DNA from: Spongiivirga sp046524175
GTDB taxonomy: Bacteria > Bacteroidota > Bacteroidia > Flavobacteriales > Flavobacteriaceae
Length of the DNA stretch: 64,000 bases
Reading direction: 5' to 3'
NCBI RefSeq assembly: GCF_046524175.1
Contig: NZ_JBEFZF010000001.1
Location: 620,001 to 684,000 of the forward strand
The position numbers and the translations under genes were made by a program. The notes beneath the pieces were generated by a model. It made no database searches and was not told the DNA's origin. It worked only from the letters and a program-made list of their open reading frames with translations. Every line of letters starts with the position of its first letter. The first letter of the stretch is position 1. This document shows positions 23,943-33,366 of the stretch, in pieces.

Positions 23943-24310
23943 GATTTCTTCGATTTATTTGATTTGATTAATTCAACTAAATCAGAAAGCTCCTCTTCCG
24001 ACAGGTTCTCTTCTTTGGCAAAATAGGCCATCATTTTTGGGAACGAATTCCCAAAAAACTTCTTCTTAATATTAGTCAAGTTCTTGTCCCGATATGATTC
24101 AAAATCTAATACCGGACTATATTGGTGCGTATTACCGATCAACTCCGATTTCAACACTCCTTTCTTAACTAAAATTTTTACGATAGTTGCAACCGAATTG
24201 TAATGTGGCTTGGGCTCCGGTAATCGTTCAATAATATCGCGAATAAAAGCAGTTTTTAGCTCCCATACGATTTGCATGATCTGATCTTCTCTCTTAGTCA
24301 ATTTTTCCAT
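23939..24310 (-). CDS. BlaI/MecI/CopY-family repressor
   Basis: A 123-residue winged-helix repressor. The N-terminal domain has LTKREDQIMQIVWEL and a recognition region HYNSVATIVKILVKKGVL. The C-terminal helices (NLSEEELSDLVELIKSN) are those used for dimerisation and cleavage by the partner protease. It is the first gene of an operon with the M56-ankyrin gene (4-bp overlap) and probably the amidohydrolase. Two TACTAA/TTAGTA operators lie just upstream, so it is expected to repress its own operon until the M56 protein inactivates it. Confidence 0.95.
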   Translation of the reverse strand: MEKLTKREDQIMQIVWELKTAFIRDIIERLPEPKPHYNSVATIVKILVKKGVLKSELIGNTHQYSPVLDFESYRDKNLTNIKKKFFGNSFPKMMAYFAKEENLSEEELSDLVELIKSNKSKKS

Positions 24311-24335
24311 ACCTACAACTTTACAGGCTCAAAAC

Positions 24336-24374
24336 TACTAACTTTTTAGTATATCTACTAATTTTTTAGTAGAT
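24336..24374 (-). promoter_or_regulatory. Pair of BlaI-type operators
   Basis: Two inverted repeats lie 26-64 bp upstream of the blaI start: TACTAACTTTTTAGTA (24336-24351) and ATCTACTAATTTTTTAGTAG (24353-24372, extending to 24374). Both share TACTAA-N4-TTAGTA, close to the TACA/TGTA-type sites of BlaI and MecI. Side-by-side sites suggest cooperative binding of two dimers. Confidence 0.75.
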
Positions 24375-24460
24375 AATTTTAAAAAACCCAGTATTCATAC
24401 GGGTTTAAATCATTAAAAATGATACAAATTAGTTAGTAGAAGAAGAAAATAGATGCCTTT

Positions 24461-25870
24461 TTACTCCATTCTTTGAAGAATTCTAATAATAGTGAACTCA
24501 GCTGGGTGCATTACCGCCATCCCGATTTCAACAATCATTGTACCGTCATCAATATCAGTCTGGGTCATTGTAACTCCTAAACCAATATTGACAAAGAATG
24601 CATCGCGCATAGTCGCCCCAGCCAATGCGCCATCTCGATATAATAGAGTTAAAAAATTTTGTAGTCCAGCTTTTACAGTAGCCCATGTATTATTATCATT
24701 AGGTTCAAATACTAGTTGCTCAAGAAAAGATTTAACAGATTCCTCCACCCATGAAACAAAACGCCTGACATTGATATATCTAAAATCCAAGTCGTTACTA
24801 GACATTGTTCGTGCACCCCATACTAATATGCCTCTTCCCACAAAAGATCTAATGGCATTAATAGAAATTCCCGAAAGACTAACATTTAGGTCCTCTTGTA
24901 ATGCATTTGAGATTTCAGCTGTTAACCCCATTACTGAAGTAACGGATGTGTTCGCTGGTGCTTTCCAGACACCTTCACTACTGTCAATTCTTGTGTAAAT
25001 ACCTGCTATTGCCGCAGAAGGTGGCAACACTACTTTAAGCTGTTTTATCGCTTTTTCTGCTTGAATAAATAGCGCCGGTTGCTGATTTTTTAAATCGGTT
25101 CCAGATCCGCTATGATTCTCCACACCTGTAGGTAATGGGTTAGCAGTACCAGCAACATCTTGAAAATGGTTGATTGTAATAGTGTGTTCCGCGTATCCGC
25201 ATTGAAATATTGTTGTAAGATCTGGGGCGTACGCCGCTCCATAATTTAGGTTGTCTCCAACCATATGTGATCGAAAATCCTGAACGACCTTAGCGTTAGA
25301 AATATCACCTTTAAAGTCTACTAAGACAAATCGATTTAAATCGGCACATTGATTTAATGCGGTTTTTACAATAGTTGTATACTCAGCCAATTCTAAATTT
25401 ACCGCTTCCGGAAACAATAAAAGTGTTGGTTCTCTTTCTTTTTTTACGACTTCGAGCCCACCTAGAAATCCGCTTGACGAATCGCCCACTATTAAATCTC
25501 TTTGATAATCGCCAATAGAAATAATGTAACATGACCCACCTCCATTATCAAAATAGTGCTTAATGCAATGAAACAAAAAGTAATTAGATTGTGAGTTGGT
25601 GAATTTGGCATCCAAAACCCGATTAACAAGCTTGCTATCAACATCAAAGCTGTCTTTTATGTCAACGGTTACCGCTTCATTAACGGGACCACCAAAAAAG
25701 CTTTCATACGCTACTAAGGAATTTATTCTTTTAGGTTTCAGTAGTAAACTAGCGGTTGTTTTTTCTGTATGCCCTATAAAAACCGGCACCGCGGTTTCAA
25801 CTTGTGCAATGGCAGGTATTTTGGTACTGGTTTCTTCAATATAGACCCCTGGAGTTTTGAACTTTGGCAT
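24461..25870 (-). CDS. Contractile tail-sheath protein (orphan)
   Basis: A 469-residue sheath protein of the contractile phage tail / injection system type. The N-terminus KTPGVYIEE and the C-terminal domain (WGARTMSS...FRYINVRR..., then ...VEIGMAVMHPAEFTIIRILQR) are typical. In such machines the sheath surrounds an inner tube and contracts to drive it through a membrane. No tube, baseplate, spike, ClpV-like ATPase or other tail gene is nearby. The only partner is the membrane coiled-coil gene 10 bp upstream. It could be a satellite locus serving a machine encoded elsewhere, or a sheath reused for something else. Confidence 0.88.
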   Translation of the reverse strand: MPKFKTPGVYIEETSTKIPAIAQVETAVPVFIGHTEKTTASLLLKPKRINSLVAYESFFGGPVNEAVTVDIKDSFDVDSKLVNRVLDAKFTNSQSNYFLFHCIKHYFDNGGGSCYIISIGDYQRDLIVGDSSSGFLGGLEVVKKEREPTLLLFPEAVNLELAEYTTIVKTALNQCADLNRFVLVDFKGDISNAKVVQDFRSHMVGDNLNYGAAYAPDLTTIFQCGYAEHTITINHFQDVAGTANPLPTGVENHSGSGTDLKNQQPALFIQAEKAIKQLKVVLPPSAAIAGIYTRIDSSEGVWKAPANTSVTSVMGLTAEISNALQEDLNVSLSGISINAIRSFVGRGILVWGARTMSSNDLDFRYINVRRFVSWVEESVKSFLEQLVFEPNDNNTWATVKAGLQNFLTLLYRDGALAGATMRDAFFVNIGLGVTMTQTDIDDGTMIVEIGMAVMHPAEFTIIRILQRME

Positions 25871-25880
25871 TGTGGAAATC

Positions 25881-26336
25881 TTATTTTGGCATTTGAATTT
25901 TGCCTGTGGATCTCTTTAATATCTGAGTATTTTTAAGCACATCTGATTTTTGCTGTAATACTTTATTAGTTCTCATAATGATGCCCAATTCTGTATTGAG
26001 TTGTTGGGCATTCTCTCTTGTACTTGGACATTCCGCAATACTATTTTCAAGATTGGTTTTAATCTCCTCTAGTTTAACAATATGTTTTTGTTGTTCCTCC
26101 ATTTGAATATTAAAGTCATCTATTTCTTTCTTATAACGCTGAATAGCTATTTCTAACTTGGCGGCTTTCTCCTTCCCTACTTTAAACTCCATCCCAAATA
26201 AAGACACCTCTTCGGCGCTACTTAATAAGCTTTTCAATTCGGGTTTAAATAGAAATAAAGCTATTAAAGCTAAAACTGCCCATATTAGGGTTTTGTACGG
26301 AAAACTTGTTTTTTTTGGTTGATCTTGATCTGGCAT
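25881..26336 (-). CDS. Membrane-anchored coiled-coil protein next to the sheath gene
   Basis: A 151-residue protein with one membrane helix at about 14-27 (LIWAVLALIALFLF), a short segment SLFGMEFKVGKEKAAKLE and a long coiled coil (about 55-140). I recognise no family. It is the first gene of a two-gene operon with the tail-sheath gene (10-bp gap), so it may anchor or nucleate the sheath at the membrane. That is an inference from context. Confidence 0.7.
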   Translation of the reverse strand: MPDQDQPKKTSFPYKTLIWAVLALIALFLFKPELKSLLSSAEEVSLFGMEFKVGKEKAAKLEIAIQRYKKEIDDFNIQMEEQQKHIVKLEEIKTNLENSIAECPSTRENAQQLNTELGIIMRTNKVLQQKSDVLKNTQILKRSTGKIQMPK

Positions 26337-26476
26337 GACGACTCATTTTTAAATTGGCATGTTTCAATATAGTGCTTATCGTCAATTATTTAGCAAGGTA
26401 TTTCTACCTTTTAAGCAGGGATTTTAACCCTATCCAATTTTAGATCAATAAGCTGTATTCTCGATTTTAATTAGTC

Positions 26477-26484
26477 TATTTTTG
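26477..26484 (+). promoter_or_regulatory. TAnnTTTG promoter box before the MFS gene
   Basis: TATTTTTG fits the Bacteroidota -7 consensus. It ends only 4 bp before the TTG start codon, so the mRNA would be nearly leaderless. A clear -33 TTTG is not seen. Confidence 0.45.
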
Positions 26485-26488
26485 CAGC

Positions 26489-27694
26489 TTGAAAAGAAAA
26501 TCACAACTCGAATTTATAGCCTTAATGGCTTTTTTAATGTCTATTGCCCCTCTTGCATTAGATGCGTTATTGCCCGCACTTGATGTTATTGGCTTGGACA
26601 TTGGCATTAAAGACGCTGTTGACAATCAGTTATTAGTGGTTGTTTTTTTCTTGGGCTTAGGTGTGGGTCCATTGTTATTCGGACCTCTTTCTGATGCAGT
26701 TGGGAGAAAACCAATGGTTTATTTTGGATTTTTGGCGTTTATAGCGTCTAGTTTTATTTGTATTTATACCAAAAACCTTGAAATAATGCTTATGGGTCGC
26801 TTTTTTCAAGGTGTAGGGTTGTCAGCACCAAGAACAATTGCGGTCGCTATTGTACGCGATCGATATAGTGGCGACTATATGGCCCGTATCATGTCATTTA
26901 TTGTGGTAGTTTTTATTCTTGTACCTGTAGTTGCTCCTACGATCGGAAAGCTGGTAATGAACTATTATAATTGGCAAGCCATTTTTTACGTGCAGATATT
27001 TTTTGCCATTTTGGTTGGAATTTGGTTTTGGAGAAGACAACCGGAAACTTTAAAACCAGCGCACAAAAAACCGTTGGATCATCAAGCGTTTCTTGTTGGT
27101 TTTAAAGAAGTTTTTAGTCAAAAACAAACGATAGGGTATACCTTAATTTCTGGTTTTGTTGTGGGATCATTCCTGGTGTATTTGAGCACATCACAACAGA
27201 TATATGAAGTGCAGTATGGAATGAAAGAAGAGTTCCCCTATATTTTCGCCGTAACCGCTATAGCAATTGGTGCAGCGATCTATCTTAACGGATCATTAGT
27301 ATTGCGATTTGGGATGAAAAAATTGGTGCATACTGCCCTGGTTATTTTCTTATTAGTTTCCGCATGCTATGTCGTGTTATTTCATAATGGAGCGAATCCA
27401 AATGTAATTGTATTGGTCACTTTTTTTTGTGTACAGTTCGCAGCAATCGGATTTTTATTTGGCAATCTTAGGGCGTTAGCTATGGAACCGCTTGGTCATA
27501 TTGCAGGTATGGCTTCCGCCATAACCGGACTTATTTCAACCTTAATGGCTGTACCAATTGGTATCTTGATCGGGCACTATGTGGTAACCTCTTCCCTCCC
27601 ATTATTTATTGGATTTTCTGTATGTAGTATGCTTTCTGTTTTTATTATTCTTTGGATGCAAAATTCGAACAAAAGCCAAGTTTCTTCTTCTTAA
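26489..27694 (+). CDS. MFS drug/solute exporter, Bcr/CflA type
   Basis: A 401-residue, 12-helix major facilitator. The loop GPLSDAVGRKPMVYFG after helix 2 and MGRFFQGVGLSAPRTIAVAIVRD in helix 4 are characteristic of the Bcr/CflA multidrug-efflux group. It should export drugs or small metabolites with proton antiport. The TTG at 26489 gives the expected length and full first helix. An ATG at 26525 would cut into it. The gene stands alone between opposite-strand neighbours. Confidence 0.88.
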   Translation: MKRKSQLEFIALMAFLMSIAPLALDALLPALDVIGLDIGIKDAVDNQLLVVVFFLGLGVGPLLFGPLSDAVGRKPMVYFGFLAFIASSFICIYTKNLEIMLMGRFFQGVGLSAPRTIAVAIVRDRYSGDYMARIMSFIVVVFILVPVVAPTIGKLVMNYYNWQAIFYVQIFFAILVGIWFWRRQPETLKPAHKKPLDHQAFLVGFKEVFSQKQTIGYTLISGFVVGSFLVYLSTSQQIYEVQYGMKEEFPYIFAVTAIAIGAAIYLNGSLVLRFGMKKLVHTALVIFLLVSACYVVLFHNGANPNVIVLVTFFCVQFAAIGFLFGNLRALAMEPLGHIAGMASAITGLISTLMAVPIGILIGHYVVTSSLPLFIGFSVCSMLSVFIILWMQNSNKSQVSSS

Positions 27695-27703
27695 ATCACT
27701 TTT

Positions 27704-28102
27704 CTAATCGATACTTGATGCATCATAAACAACTACTTTTGTCCAGAGGTTTTTCGATTCTTCAATAAATTGTAAATGCGCTTCTTCTTTTTGATACTCA
27801 TCCTGTGCTTCAGCAGATTCAAAAGAAACAATCAGATTATAGGTAAATGAGTCGTCTACAACTTCGCGGGTCGCTTTTGGTGGTGTGCCTATAAAATTAG
27901 TTTTGGCGAACTTAGAGTTATCAAGAAATTTACGAAGCGATGTTTCGAAGTCAGTTCTGTCTTGTTCACTATCCGGATTTTTAAGCCAGAAATACACAAC
28001 ATGTGCATAATTAGGATCAAAGTTCATTGCTTTATCATTTTGATTGTTGCACCCCATGGCTAATAAAAGTAGTAATGCAAAGCCAATAAGTTTTCTCAAC
28101 AC
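27704..28102 (-). CDS. Dabb-domain lipoprotein
   Basis: A 132-residue lipoprotein (lipobox with Cys18, LLAMGC). The rest is a dimeric alpha/beta-barrel (Dabb, stress-responsive A/B barrel) domain beginning HVVYFWLKNPDSEQD, with a central FIGTPPKATREVVDDSFTYN. Dabb proteins often act as small enzymes or binding proteins, and the exported form is uncharacterised. It converges with the MFS gene at a 9-bp gap. Confidence 0.8.
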   Translation of the reverse strand: MLRKLIGFALLLLLAMGCNNQNDKAMNFDPNYAHVVYFWLKNPDSEQDRTDFETSLRKFLDNSKFAKTNFIGTPPKATREVVDDSFTYNLIVSFESAEAQDEYQKEEAHLQFIEESKNLWTKVVVYDASSID

Positions 28103-28180
28103 GATAAAAAGTAGTTTTTGTTAGTATTCACGGAAATTACAAAATCCATTTTTTATTAAAGAATGAATACAATCAGTTCT

Positions 28181-29272
28181 TTACAAAGAAAACCTGCGTT
28201 TTTTAAAGGCTGATTTAGATTCAGCCGAATCTCCTTTTTGGGAAATCGGTTCATCAAACAAATGATTTAGATTGTTCCCGGCTAAATCTTCAAGTTTTGA
28301 CGCTATTTCAATAAAATAACCACCGGAAATCCAGTTTTCGTCAGGAGTAAATATTAGTTCATTTTTATCGTGACTAATTGCGTATTGCCCCTTTATTAAA
28401 ACATCTTGACTATTGAAGAAGGCAAAACTTTCTTGAAGGAGCATAGCGTCCAAGGTTTCGTTTAGTTTAATTACAACAGGTTCTTGGGTATTTGCTTCTG
28501 GCAGTATTAGTTTCCAGGAATTCCAATCTGGTTTTTGTGTATCCCGATCTCCAACAATAAACCTTCTTGTATAGTTCCTGTCTAAAGGCATCCCATTAGC
28601 AGCCTTCCAATTTTTATCGATATAAACTTCGTAGCTATTTCCCTTTAAAATAGGAAGTCCCTTTTGCTTATTTGGTACTAATCCTGTTTTAATACGACCA
28701 GGATCCAGCCATAAAGTAAGTCCAGTATGTTCTTTATTCCATAATTCAGTTTGCAAATCGAGAAAAATATCAACTTCTTTATTGGTTGTTGTATTTTTTA
28801 CGGTAATATGATCTAGGGCACTCCCTACTTCTTCCATTGGTTGTGAAAAAACCAAGTATATTTTTAATAAATTCTCCGGCACTCTCTCAGTAGCGGGATA
28901 TAAAGCCAGCAGTTTATTTGACTCATTGCTAAAAGTATCAATGATAAAGGTACTTATCAGCTGATCCTCCTTATACAATACATATTCTTTTCCTGACGAG
29001 AATGGCACTATGGGCGTAAAACTGATATTGCCATTACTTTTGGTGAAATCGCCTAGAACAGCAATTTTCAAATTATCATTTCGATAAACGCTTAGATCAG
29101 AAATATCGTCACCATGTTTAAAATCTATGCCGATGGCTTTTTGATCATCATACCTTATATCGACCGCAACTTTTTCTGAACTATTAGAGCAGCCAAAAAG
29201 AAGGTTTAAACAAAAAAAGATCAAGACAAGCCTGATCTTTTTATTAAATATATTGTGACGCTTTACATCCAT
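28181..29272 (-). CDS. Lipoprotein with Ig-like (SbsA/Big_5-type) domains
   Basis: A 363-residue lipoprotein (lipobox with Cys28, LLFGC). It seems to be built of beta-sandwich modules: an N-terminal one with SGKEYVLYKED, a middle one with YLVFSQPMEEVGSALDHITV, and a C-terminal one with VIKLNETLDAMLL and LIFTPDENWISGGYFIEIAS. The last two match bacterial Ig-like Big_5 domains. No catalytic motif is seen. It overlaps the upstream propeller-like gene by 10 bp, so the two are coupled and probably act together at the cell surface or in the periplasm. Confidence 0.75.
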   Translation of the reverse strand: MDVKRHNIFNKKIRLVLIFFCLNLLFGCSNSSEKVAVDIRYDDQKAIGIDFKHGDDISDLSVYRNDNLKIAVLGDFTKSNGNISFTPIVPFSSGKEYVLYKEDQLISTFIIDTFSNESNKLLALYPATERVPENLLKIYLVFSQPMEEVGSALDHITVKNTTTNKEVDIFLDLQTELWNKEHTGLTLWLDPGRIKTGLVPNKQKGLPILKGNSYEVYIDKNWKAANGMPLDRNYTRRFIVGDRDTQKPDWNSWKLILPEANTQEPVVIKLNETLDAMLLQESFAFFNSQDVLIKGQYAISHDKNELIFTPDENWISGGYFIEIASKLEDLAGNNLNHLFDEPISQKGDSAESKSAFKKRRFSL

Positions 29273-30378
29273 CTAGTAGGTCGACTTCTTAAGATTAACT
29301 CCCCCGAAGCGGTACGTTGCATATAAATCACATTCTCTTTATCTAAATTATCAATTTGTAACACATTTACCATGGGCAAGGACACGTAATTAACCCCAGT
29401 CGCAACAGCAAATTCCGTTACCGGTTCAGTTAATGATTCTTTGAAATTGGCAATAGTTTCATAATCAATTCGCATTGCTGAACGATTGGTATTAGTCATA
29501 ACAAAATAAGGCTTCCCTTCTTTTTCTAAAGATATCATATCTATAGGGGAATTGCCAGCACCCAATTCAGCAACAGTACGTCCCTTAGTATGCTTTCCAT
29601 TTTTAAGATCATTCAACGGAAATAACACTAATGGCGTACAAGTATAACTTGCCAAAACATAATCGGTATTGTCCATGTTGATAATACTGAATGTTTTAAT
29701 TGGCGCATGCGTTTCATATTTTCCGTGCGCGGCGTGATAAATCTCTAAAGAAGCGAAGTCTTGCGTATCCTTAAATGGAAAAGGAATGCTCCTAAAAGTA
29801 GAACTAAACTCCTTATTCGAAAGTCCACTTACCATCACTTTTCCGTCATGATATTTAAGGTCTGAAATGGCCCATACGCGTTGAGAGCGGCCTCTTCTAT
29901 CTTTTTTATCTGTGGCTACCGCATTCGTCAAACCGATTTTTGAAAAGCTTGCATTCGTAAGCGATATGCTTTCAAAATTTTCTCCATTAAGTTTCAATAA
30001 AACGGGAGTTCCATCGGCTGTGTTCACAGAAAAATACACTGATTTTGATATTGGATTGACGGCCATATCAGTAATCTTGATATTACTAACATCGGTACCT
30101 AATGAAGCGGCAATTTTTTTATCAAACTCTCCTATATTAGCCTTGGTGCCCTGTTGCTTTTTATCAACATCTTTGGTATCGAGGGCATAAATAGTTGCGT
30201 TTTTCGAATCTCCAATAAATAAAATTCCTTCTGGTCCAAAACTCATGGTGTTAATCGATGCAATTTCGGGATTACCAGTTACGAAATTTGCAGTAAGGGT
30301 CTTGTCATCTTTTTTAATCAGTGAGGTAGTAGTGAATGCAAGTATGCATAACATTATACCCAAATGTAGTTTTTTCAT
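29263..30378 (-). CDS. Secreted propeller-like protein of unknown function
   Basis: About 371 residues from ATG 30378, chosen because it is followed directly by a signal peptide (KKLHLGIMLCILAFTTTS). A longer reading from 30417 would add 13 residues before the signal. The body has repeated strands such as INTMSFGPEGILFIGDSKNA, suggesting a beta-propeller, but no motif identifies an enzyme. It is the first gene of a two-gene operon with the Ig-like lipoprotein. Confidence 0.7.
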   Translation of the reverse strand: MKKLHLGIMLCILAFTTTSLIKKDDKTLTANFVTGNPEIASINTMSFGPEGILFIGDSKNATIYALDTKDVDKKQQGTKANIGEFDKKIAASLGTDVSNIKITDMAVNPISKSVYFSVNTADGTPVLLKLNGENFESISLTNASFSKIGLTNAVATDKKDRRGRSQRVWAISDLKYHDGKVMVSGLSNKEFSSTFRSIPFPFKDTQDFASLEIYHAAHGKYETHAPIKTFSIINMDNTDYVLASYTCTPLVLFPLNDLKNGKHTKGRTVAELGAGNSPIDMISLEKEGKPYFVMTNTNRSAMRIDYETIANFKESLTEPVTEFAVATGVNYVSLPMVNVLQIDNLDKENVIYMQRTASGELILRSRPTRWM

Positions 30379-30530
30379 GGTTGTAGTTTTAAATGAACAA
30401 GGATAGTTGCAATGCACAATTTACAAGATTCAACGAGTAGATTATTATAAATAAATCTTAAAACTCAAAAGGATGATCGATATCAACAATTAAGCATTGA
30501 AAAAGTAATACTTTCGCGTAATTTTATTTT

Positions 30531-31772
30531 ATGGAAAAAAAGCTATCTCATATTCTCTATGACTATCTAATTAAAATTGGAGCAAATGAATCGACCGCTT
30601 CTTATTTCAATATGGCTGCACTGTTTTTGTCGATGCTATTGTTGGTTTTTATATGTGATTATGTTATTTGGAAGCTATTAAGATTTATTTCTTCTCGCAT
30701 TGCAAAAAGATCTAAGACTAACTTTGATGATTTATTGATCGCCAATAAACTCCCCCGTTTTCTAGCTCATATTTTCCCGTTGTTATTAGCTATTGAAATG
30801 ATTCCATGGGTATTTATCGATTTTCAATATGTAGAAAATGTCATGATCAAGATTGCCTACATACTAGGAGTTGTTTTGGTACTTAAAATTGTTAGAAGCC
30901 TATTAAATACCATAAAAGATCATCTTAAAACGCTATCATCGTTTAAAGACAAGCCAATAGACAGCTACATACAAGTATTCATGATATTCGCTTGGGTTGC
31001 GGGCATCATGACCGTTTTTGCCATTATAACAGAAACAACCATCTGGAAGTTTTTCACTGCACTTGGGGCGGCTTCGGCAATTATCTTACTCATTTTTAAA
31101 GATACTATACTGGGGTTTGTAGCCAGTATTCAAGTATCAATTAATGATATGGTACGAATTGGTGATTGGATCACTTTTGAAAAATATGGTGCTGATGGCG
31201 ATGTGGTTGAAATCAATCTGGCTACGGTAAAAGTTCAAAACTTTGATAAAACCATTACCACCATTCCTACATATGCTTTAATATCAGACTCTTTTAAGAA
31301 TTGGCGTGGTATGAACGAATCAGGTGGCAGGCGTATTAAGAGAGCCTTAATCATTAAACAAGAATCAGTAGCTTTTTTAACCGACGAGCAGATTAACGAG
31401 CTTAAAAAAATTCATTTGATCTCATCGTATTTGGAAAGTCGAGGGGCCAAAATTTCGGAATACAACGCGGCGCATCAAATTGACAAATCAATCGCAATTA
31501 ATGGTAAAAACTTAACCAATCTTGGTGTTTTTAGAAAGTATGTCGAGACCTATGTTGAAAATCACTCTGCCATCAATAAGGACATGACGGTAATGGTCAG
31601 GCAATTACCTCCATCTACTCAAGGGATTCCAATAGAAATCTATGCTTTTAGCAGCGATAAACGTTGGAAAAACTATGAATATATCATAGCTGATATTTTT
31701 GATCACTTGATTGCGTCTATTACCTATTTTGATTTAGAGTTATTTGAGCTCCCTTCAAAGACTTATATATAA
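30531..31772 (+). CDS. Mechanosensitive channel, MscS family (YbdG-like)
   Basis: A 413-residue inner-membrane channel with about five hydrophobic helices. The pore helix region FFTALGAASAIILLIFKDTI and the following beta-domain (IGDWITFEK...GDVVEINLATVKVQNFD) are those of MscS proteins. The C-terminal extension containing FKNWRGMNESGGRRIKRAL is typical of the YbdG/MscM subgroup. It should open on membrane tension during hypo-osmotic shock. It is a single gene with an A/T-rich promoter region upstream. Confidence 0.9.
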   Translation: MEKKLSHILYDYLIKIGANESTASYFNMAALFLSMLLLVFICDYVIWKLLRFISSRIAKRSKTNFDDLLIANKLPRFLAHIFPLLLAIEMIPWVFIDFQYVENVMIKIAYILGVVLVLKIVRSLLNTIKDHLKTLSSFKDKPIDSYIQVFMIFAWVAGIMTVFAIITETTIWKFFTALGAASAIILLIFKDTILGFVASIQVSINDMVRIGDWITFEKYGADGDVVEINLATVKVQNFDKTITTIPTYALISDSFKNWRGMNESGGRRIKRALIIKQESVAFLTDEQINELKKIHLISSYLESRGAKISEYNAAHQIDKSIAINGKNLTNLGVFRKYVETYVENHSAINKDMTVMVRQLPPSTQGIPIEIYAFSSDKRWKNYEYIIADIFDHLIASITYFDLELFELPSKTYI

Positions 31773-31780
31773 AATATTGG

Positions 31781-33103
31781 CTAGTCTTTCCAAAATGGAA
31801 TAGATAAATAAAAACGATCACCTGTTTTACCATTCCATCTTGTTTTATGAGAAACATTAATAACATGTCGCTTAAAATTCATCGTATCTACTCGTAAGTA
31901 GGTAAGGTATCCCTCTTCTTTTGTTTTCGGATGTTTATATCGAATCCATTTAATAGAATCTATGGGTTGATCATCAATTTCAACGGTGAACATCGTATTT
32001 AATAACGTTTGATACTTTCCTGTTCTTATTGAGTCAAAAACTTGCCGTTCTTTGATAGTTTTAAATCTCGGAATTTTCTTTTGTAGTTTTAAACTATCTA
32101 TTCCGAAACTTAAATAATCATCATATCGTGTCCAATGAACCAAAAACAGTTTCAAGTAATTACTCTCAATGAGTTCGCTCTGAATACCACCTTGAAAAAA
32201 TACATCTCCTTCTTTCAAATGTTCCTCATATCGATTTGAATTAAGATTATAAAATCTGGGGAGATCATAGGTAGTACGATCATCAAACAAATCAACATTG
32301 ATGGTTCCTTCGGAATAGAACTCTCCTATTTGGTTAATAGAAAACAAAAGTGATAAAGCAAGATACAGGACGGCGAAGCCTCTAAAAACCCATTTATTAC
32401 CATTTGTTAGTAATACATGTAGTTCAGGTCGAAACAGAAAAACACCCGTGGCATAATAAAAAAACGAAGTAACCACATTAAACATCCTTCCAAAGAAACC
32501 TTTTCGCTTCCATCCAATTCGCAAAAAATCGAACCCACCAAGCAATAGCAGCAAAACGAAGGATGCAAACACATAATTAAAGGTAGGACTATAAACAAGA
32601 TCAAATAAACCAAAAACTTCCGCCAAAACAACAAAAGCCAAAAGTGTTACGATCAAACCAATTAAAACAATAAATCCAAAAATAATAGCGAACGAAAAAC
32701 TCAGGTTTGCCCATTTATCAAGCCTTATCAAGCGTTCTCTAGCGGTCTCACGTTTTTGCAACCTATTTTTGTAGTGGGTTGAACCCGACAATTTTTCATA
32801 ATTAATACCCTTAGGATACCAGTATGTTATTGCGGTGTATCCCAACCAAATGGTTCTTAGAAAAAGTGTTGCCCCAAAACCGATTAATAGTGCCCTAGTA
32901 AGCGTATAGCTGCCAAAAAGTATGAGGGACTGCCAATAATCAAAATCGATTATCGGGTATTTTAAAAAATAAAATTCCTGAAAAAAGTCGGTACTAGTGT
33001 ATAGGGTAAAAATAATACCTCCGGCAATTAATAATTCAAGTTGCCATTTCTGATCTTGGTACCCTTTTATAAACTCCGGTAAGTCGTTTTTGGAAGAATT
33101 CAA
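31781..33103 (-). CDS. Polytopic membrane protein of unknown function
   Basis: A 440-residue protein with about seven hydrophobic segments in the first 265 residues (for example LLIAGGIIFTLY, FAIIFGFIVLIGLIVTLLAF, FASFVLLLLLGGFDFL) and a soluble C-terminal domain of about 170 residues that is probably extracytoplasmic. I recognise no motif. Its 5' leader contains a strong hairpin with a T-tract (33171-33215) that could be an attenuator. It converges with the MscS gene, 8 bp apart. Confidence 0.75.
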   Translation of the reverse strand: MNSSKNDLPEFIKGYQDQKWQLELLIAGGIIFTLYTSTDFFQEFYFLKYPIIDFDYWQSLILFGSYTLTRALLIGFGATLFLRTIWLGYTAITYWYPKGINYEKLSGSTHYKNRLQKRETARERLIRLDKWANLSFSFAIIFGFIVLIGLIVTLLAFVVLAEVFGLFDLVYSPTFNYVFASFVLLLLLGGFDFLRIGWKRKGFFGRMFNVVTSFFYYATGVFLFRPELHVLLTNGNKWVFRGFAVLYLALSLLFSINQIGEFYSEGTINVDLFDDRTTYDLPRFYNLNSNRYEEHLKEGDVFFQGGIQSELIESNYLKLFLVHWTRYDDYLSFGIDSLKLQKKIPRFKTIKERQVFDSIRTGKYQTLLNTMFTVEIDDQPIDSIKWIRYKHPKTKEEGYLTYLRVDTMNFKRHVINVSHKTRWNGKTGDRFYLSIPFWKD

Positions 33104-33170
33104 ATTGCTTTTCTATGTTGTCTAGCCGATTTAAAAATACAATTTTTTACCAAAGCTAGATAACAAAAAA

Positions 33171-33215
33171 CAGCCCGTTTGCTTAACACCTAACACTTTA
33201 TCTACAAACGGACTG
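33171..33215 (-). terminator. Intrinsic terminator or attenuator in a divergent gap
   Basis: CAGCCCGTTTG (33171-33181) and CAAACGGACTG (33205-33215) pair with a single mismatch. On the minus strand the stem is followed by TTTTTTG, a good terminator. No gene lies upstream on that strand, so it would end either a small RNA or leader transcripts of the membrane-protein gene starting at 33103. Confidence 0.5.
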
Positions 33216-33366
33216 CCTTTTAAAAAGAATTTTATTTTTATATCCTTTTACTTCGATAACAACTCAGAAATTGATTTTCCTACCTAAACAGGGTATTTTA
33301 TTTTTGAATAAGTCCATATCCATTATCTCCTATCATCACTTTTGCAAATTATAATTAAATTGAGCT

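Noticed and set aside
24492..24998. A 168-codon frame on the plus strand
   Set aside because: It lies wholly inside the tail-sheath gene, which has clear family motifs. The opposite-strand frame has none.
24461..26336. Type VI secretion or full extracellular injection-system cluster
   Set aside because: Only the sheath gene is recognisable. Genes on both sides are an M56/BlaI operon and an MFS exporter.
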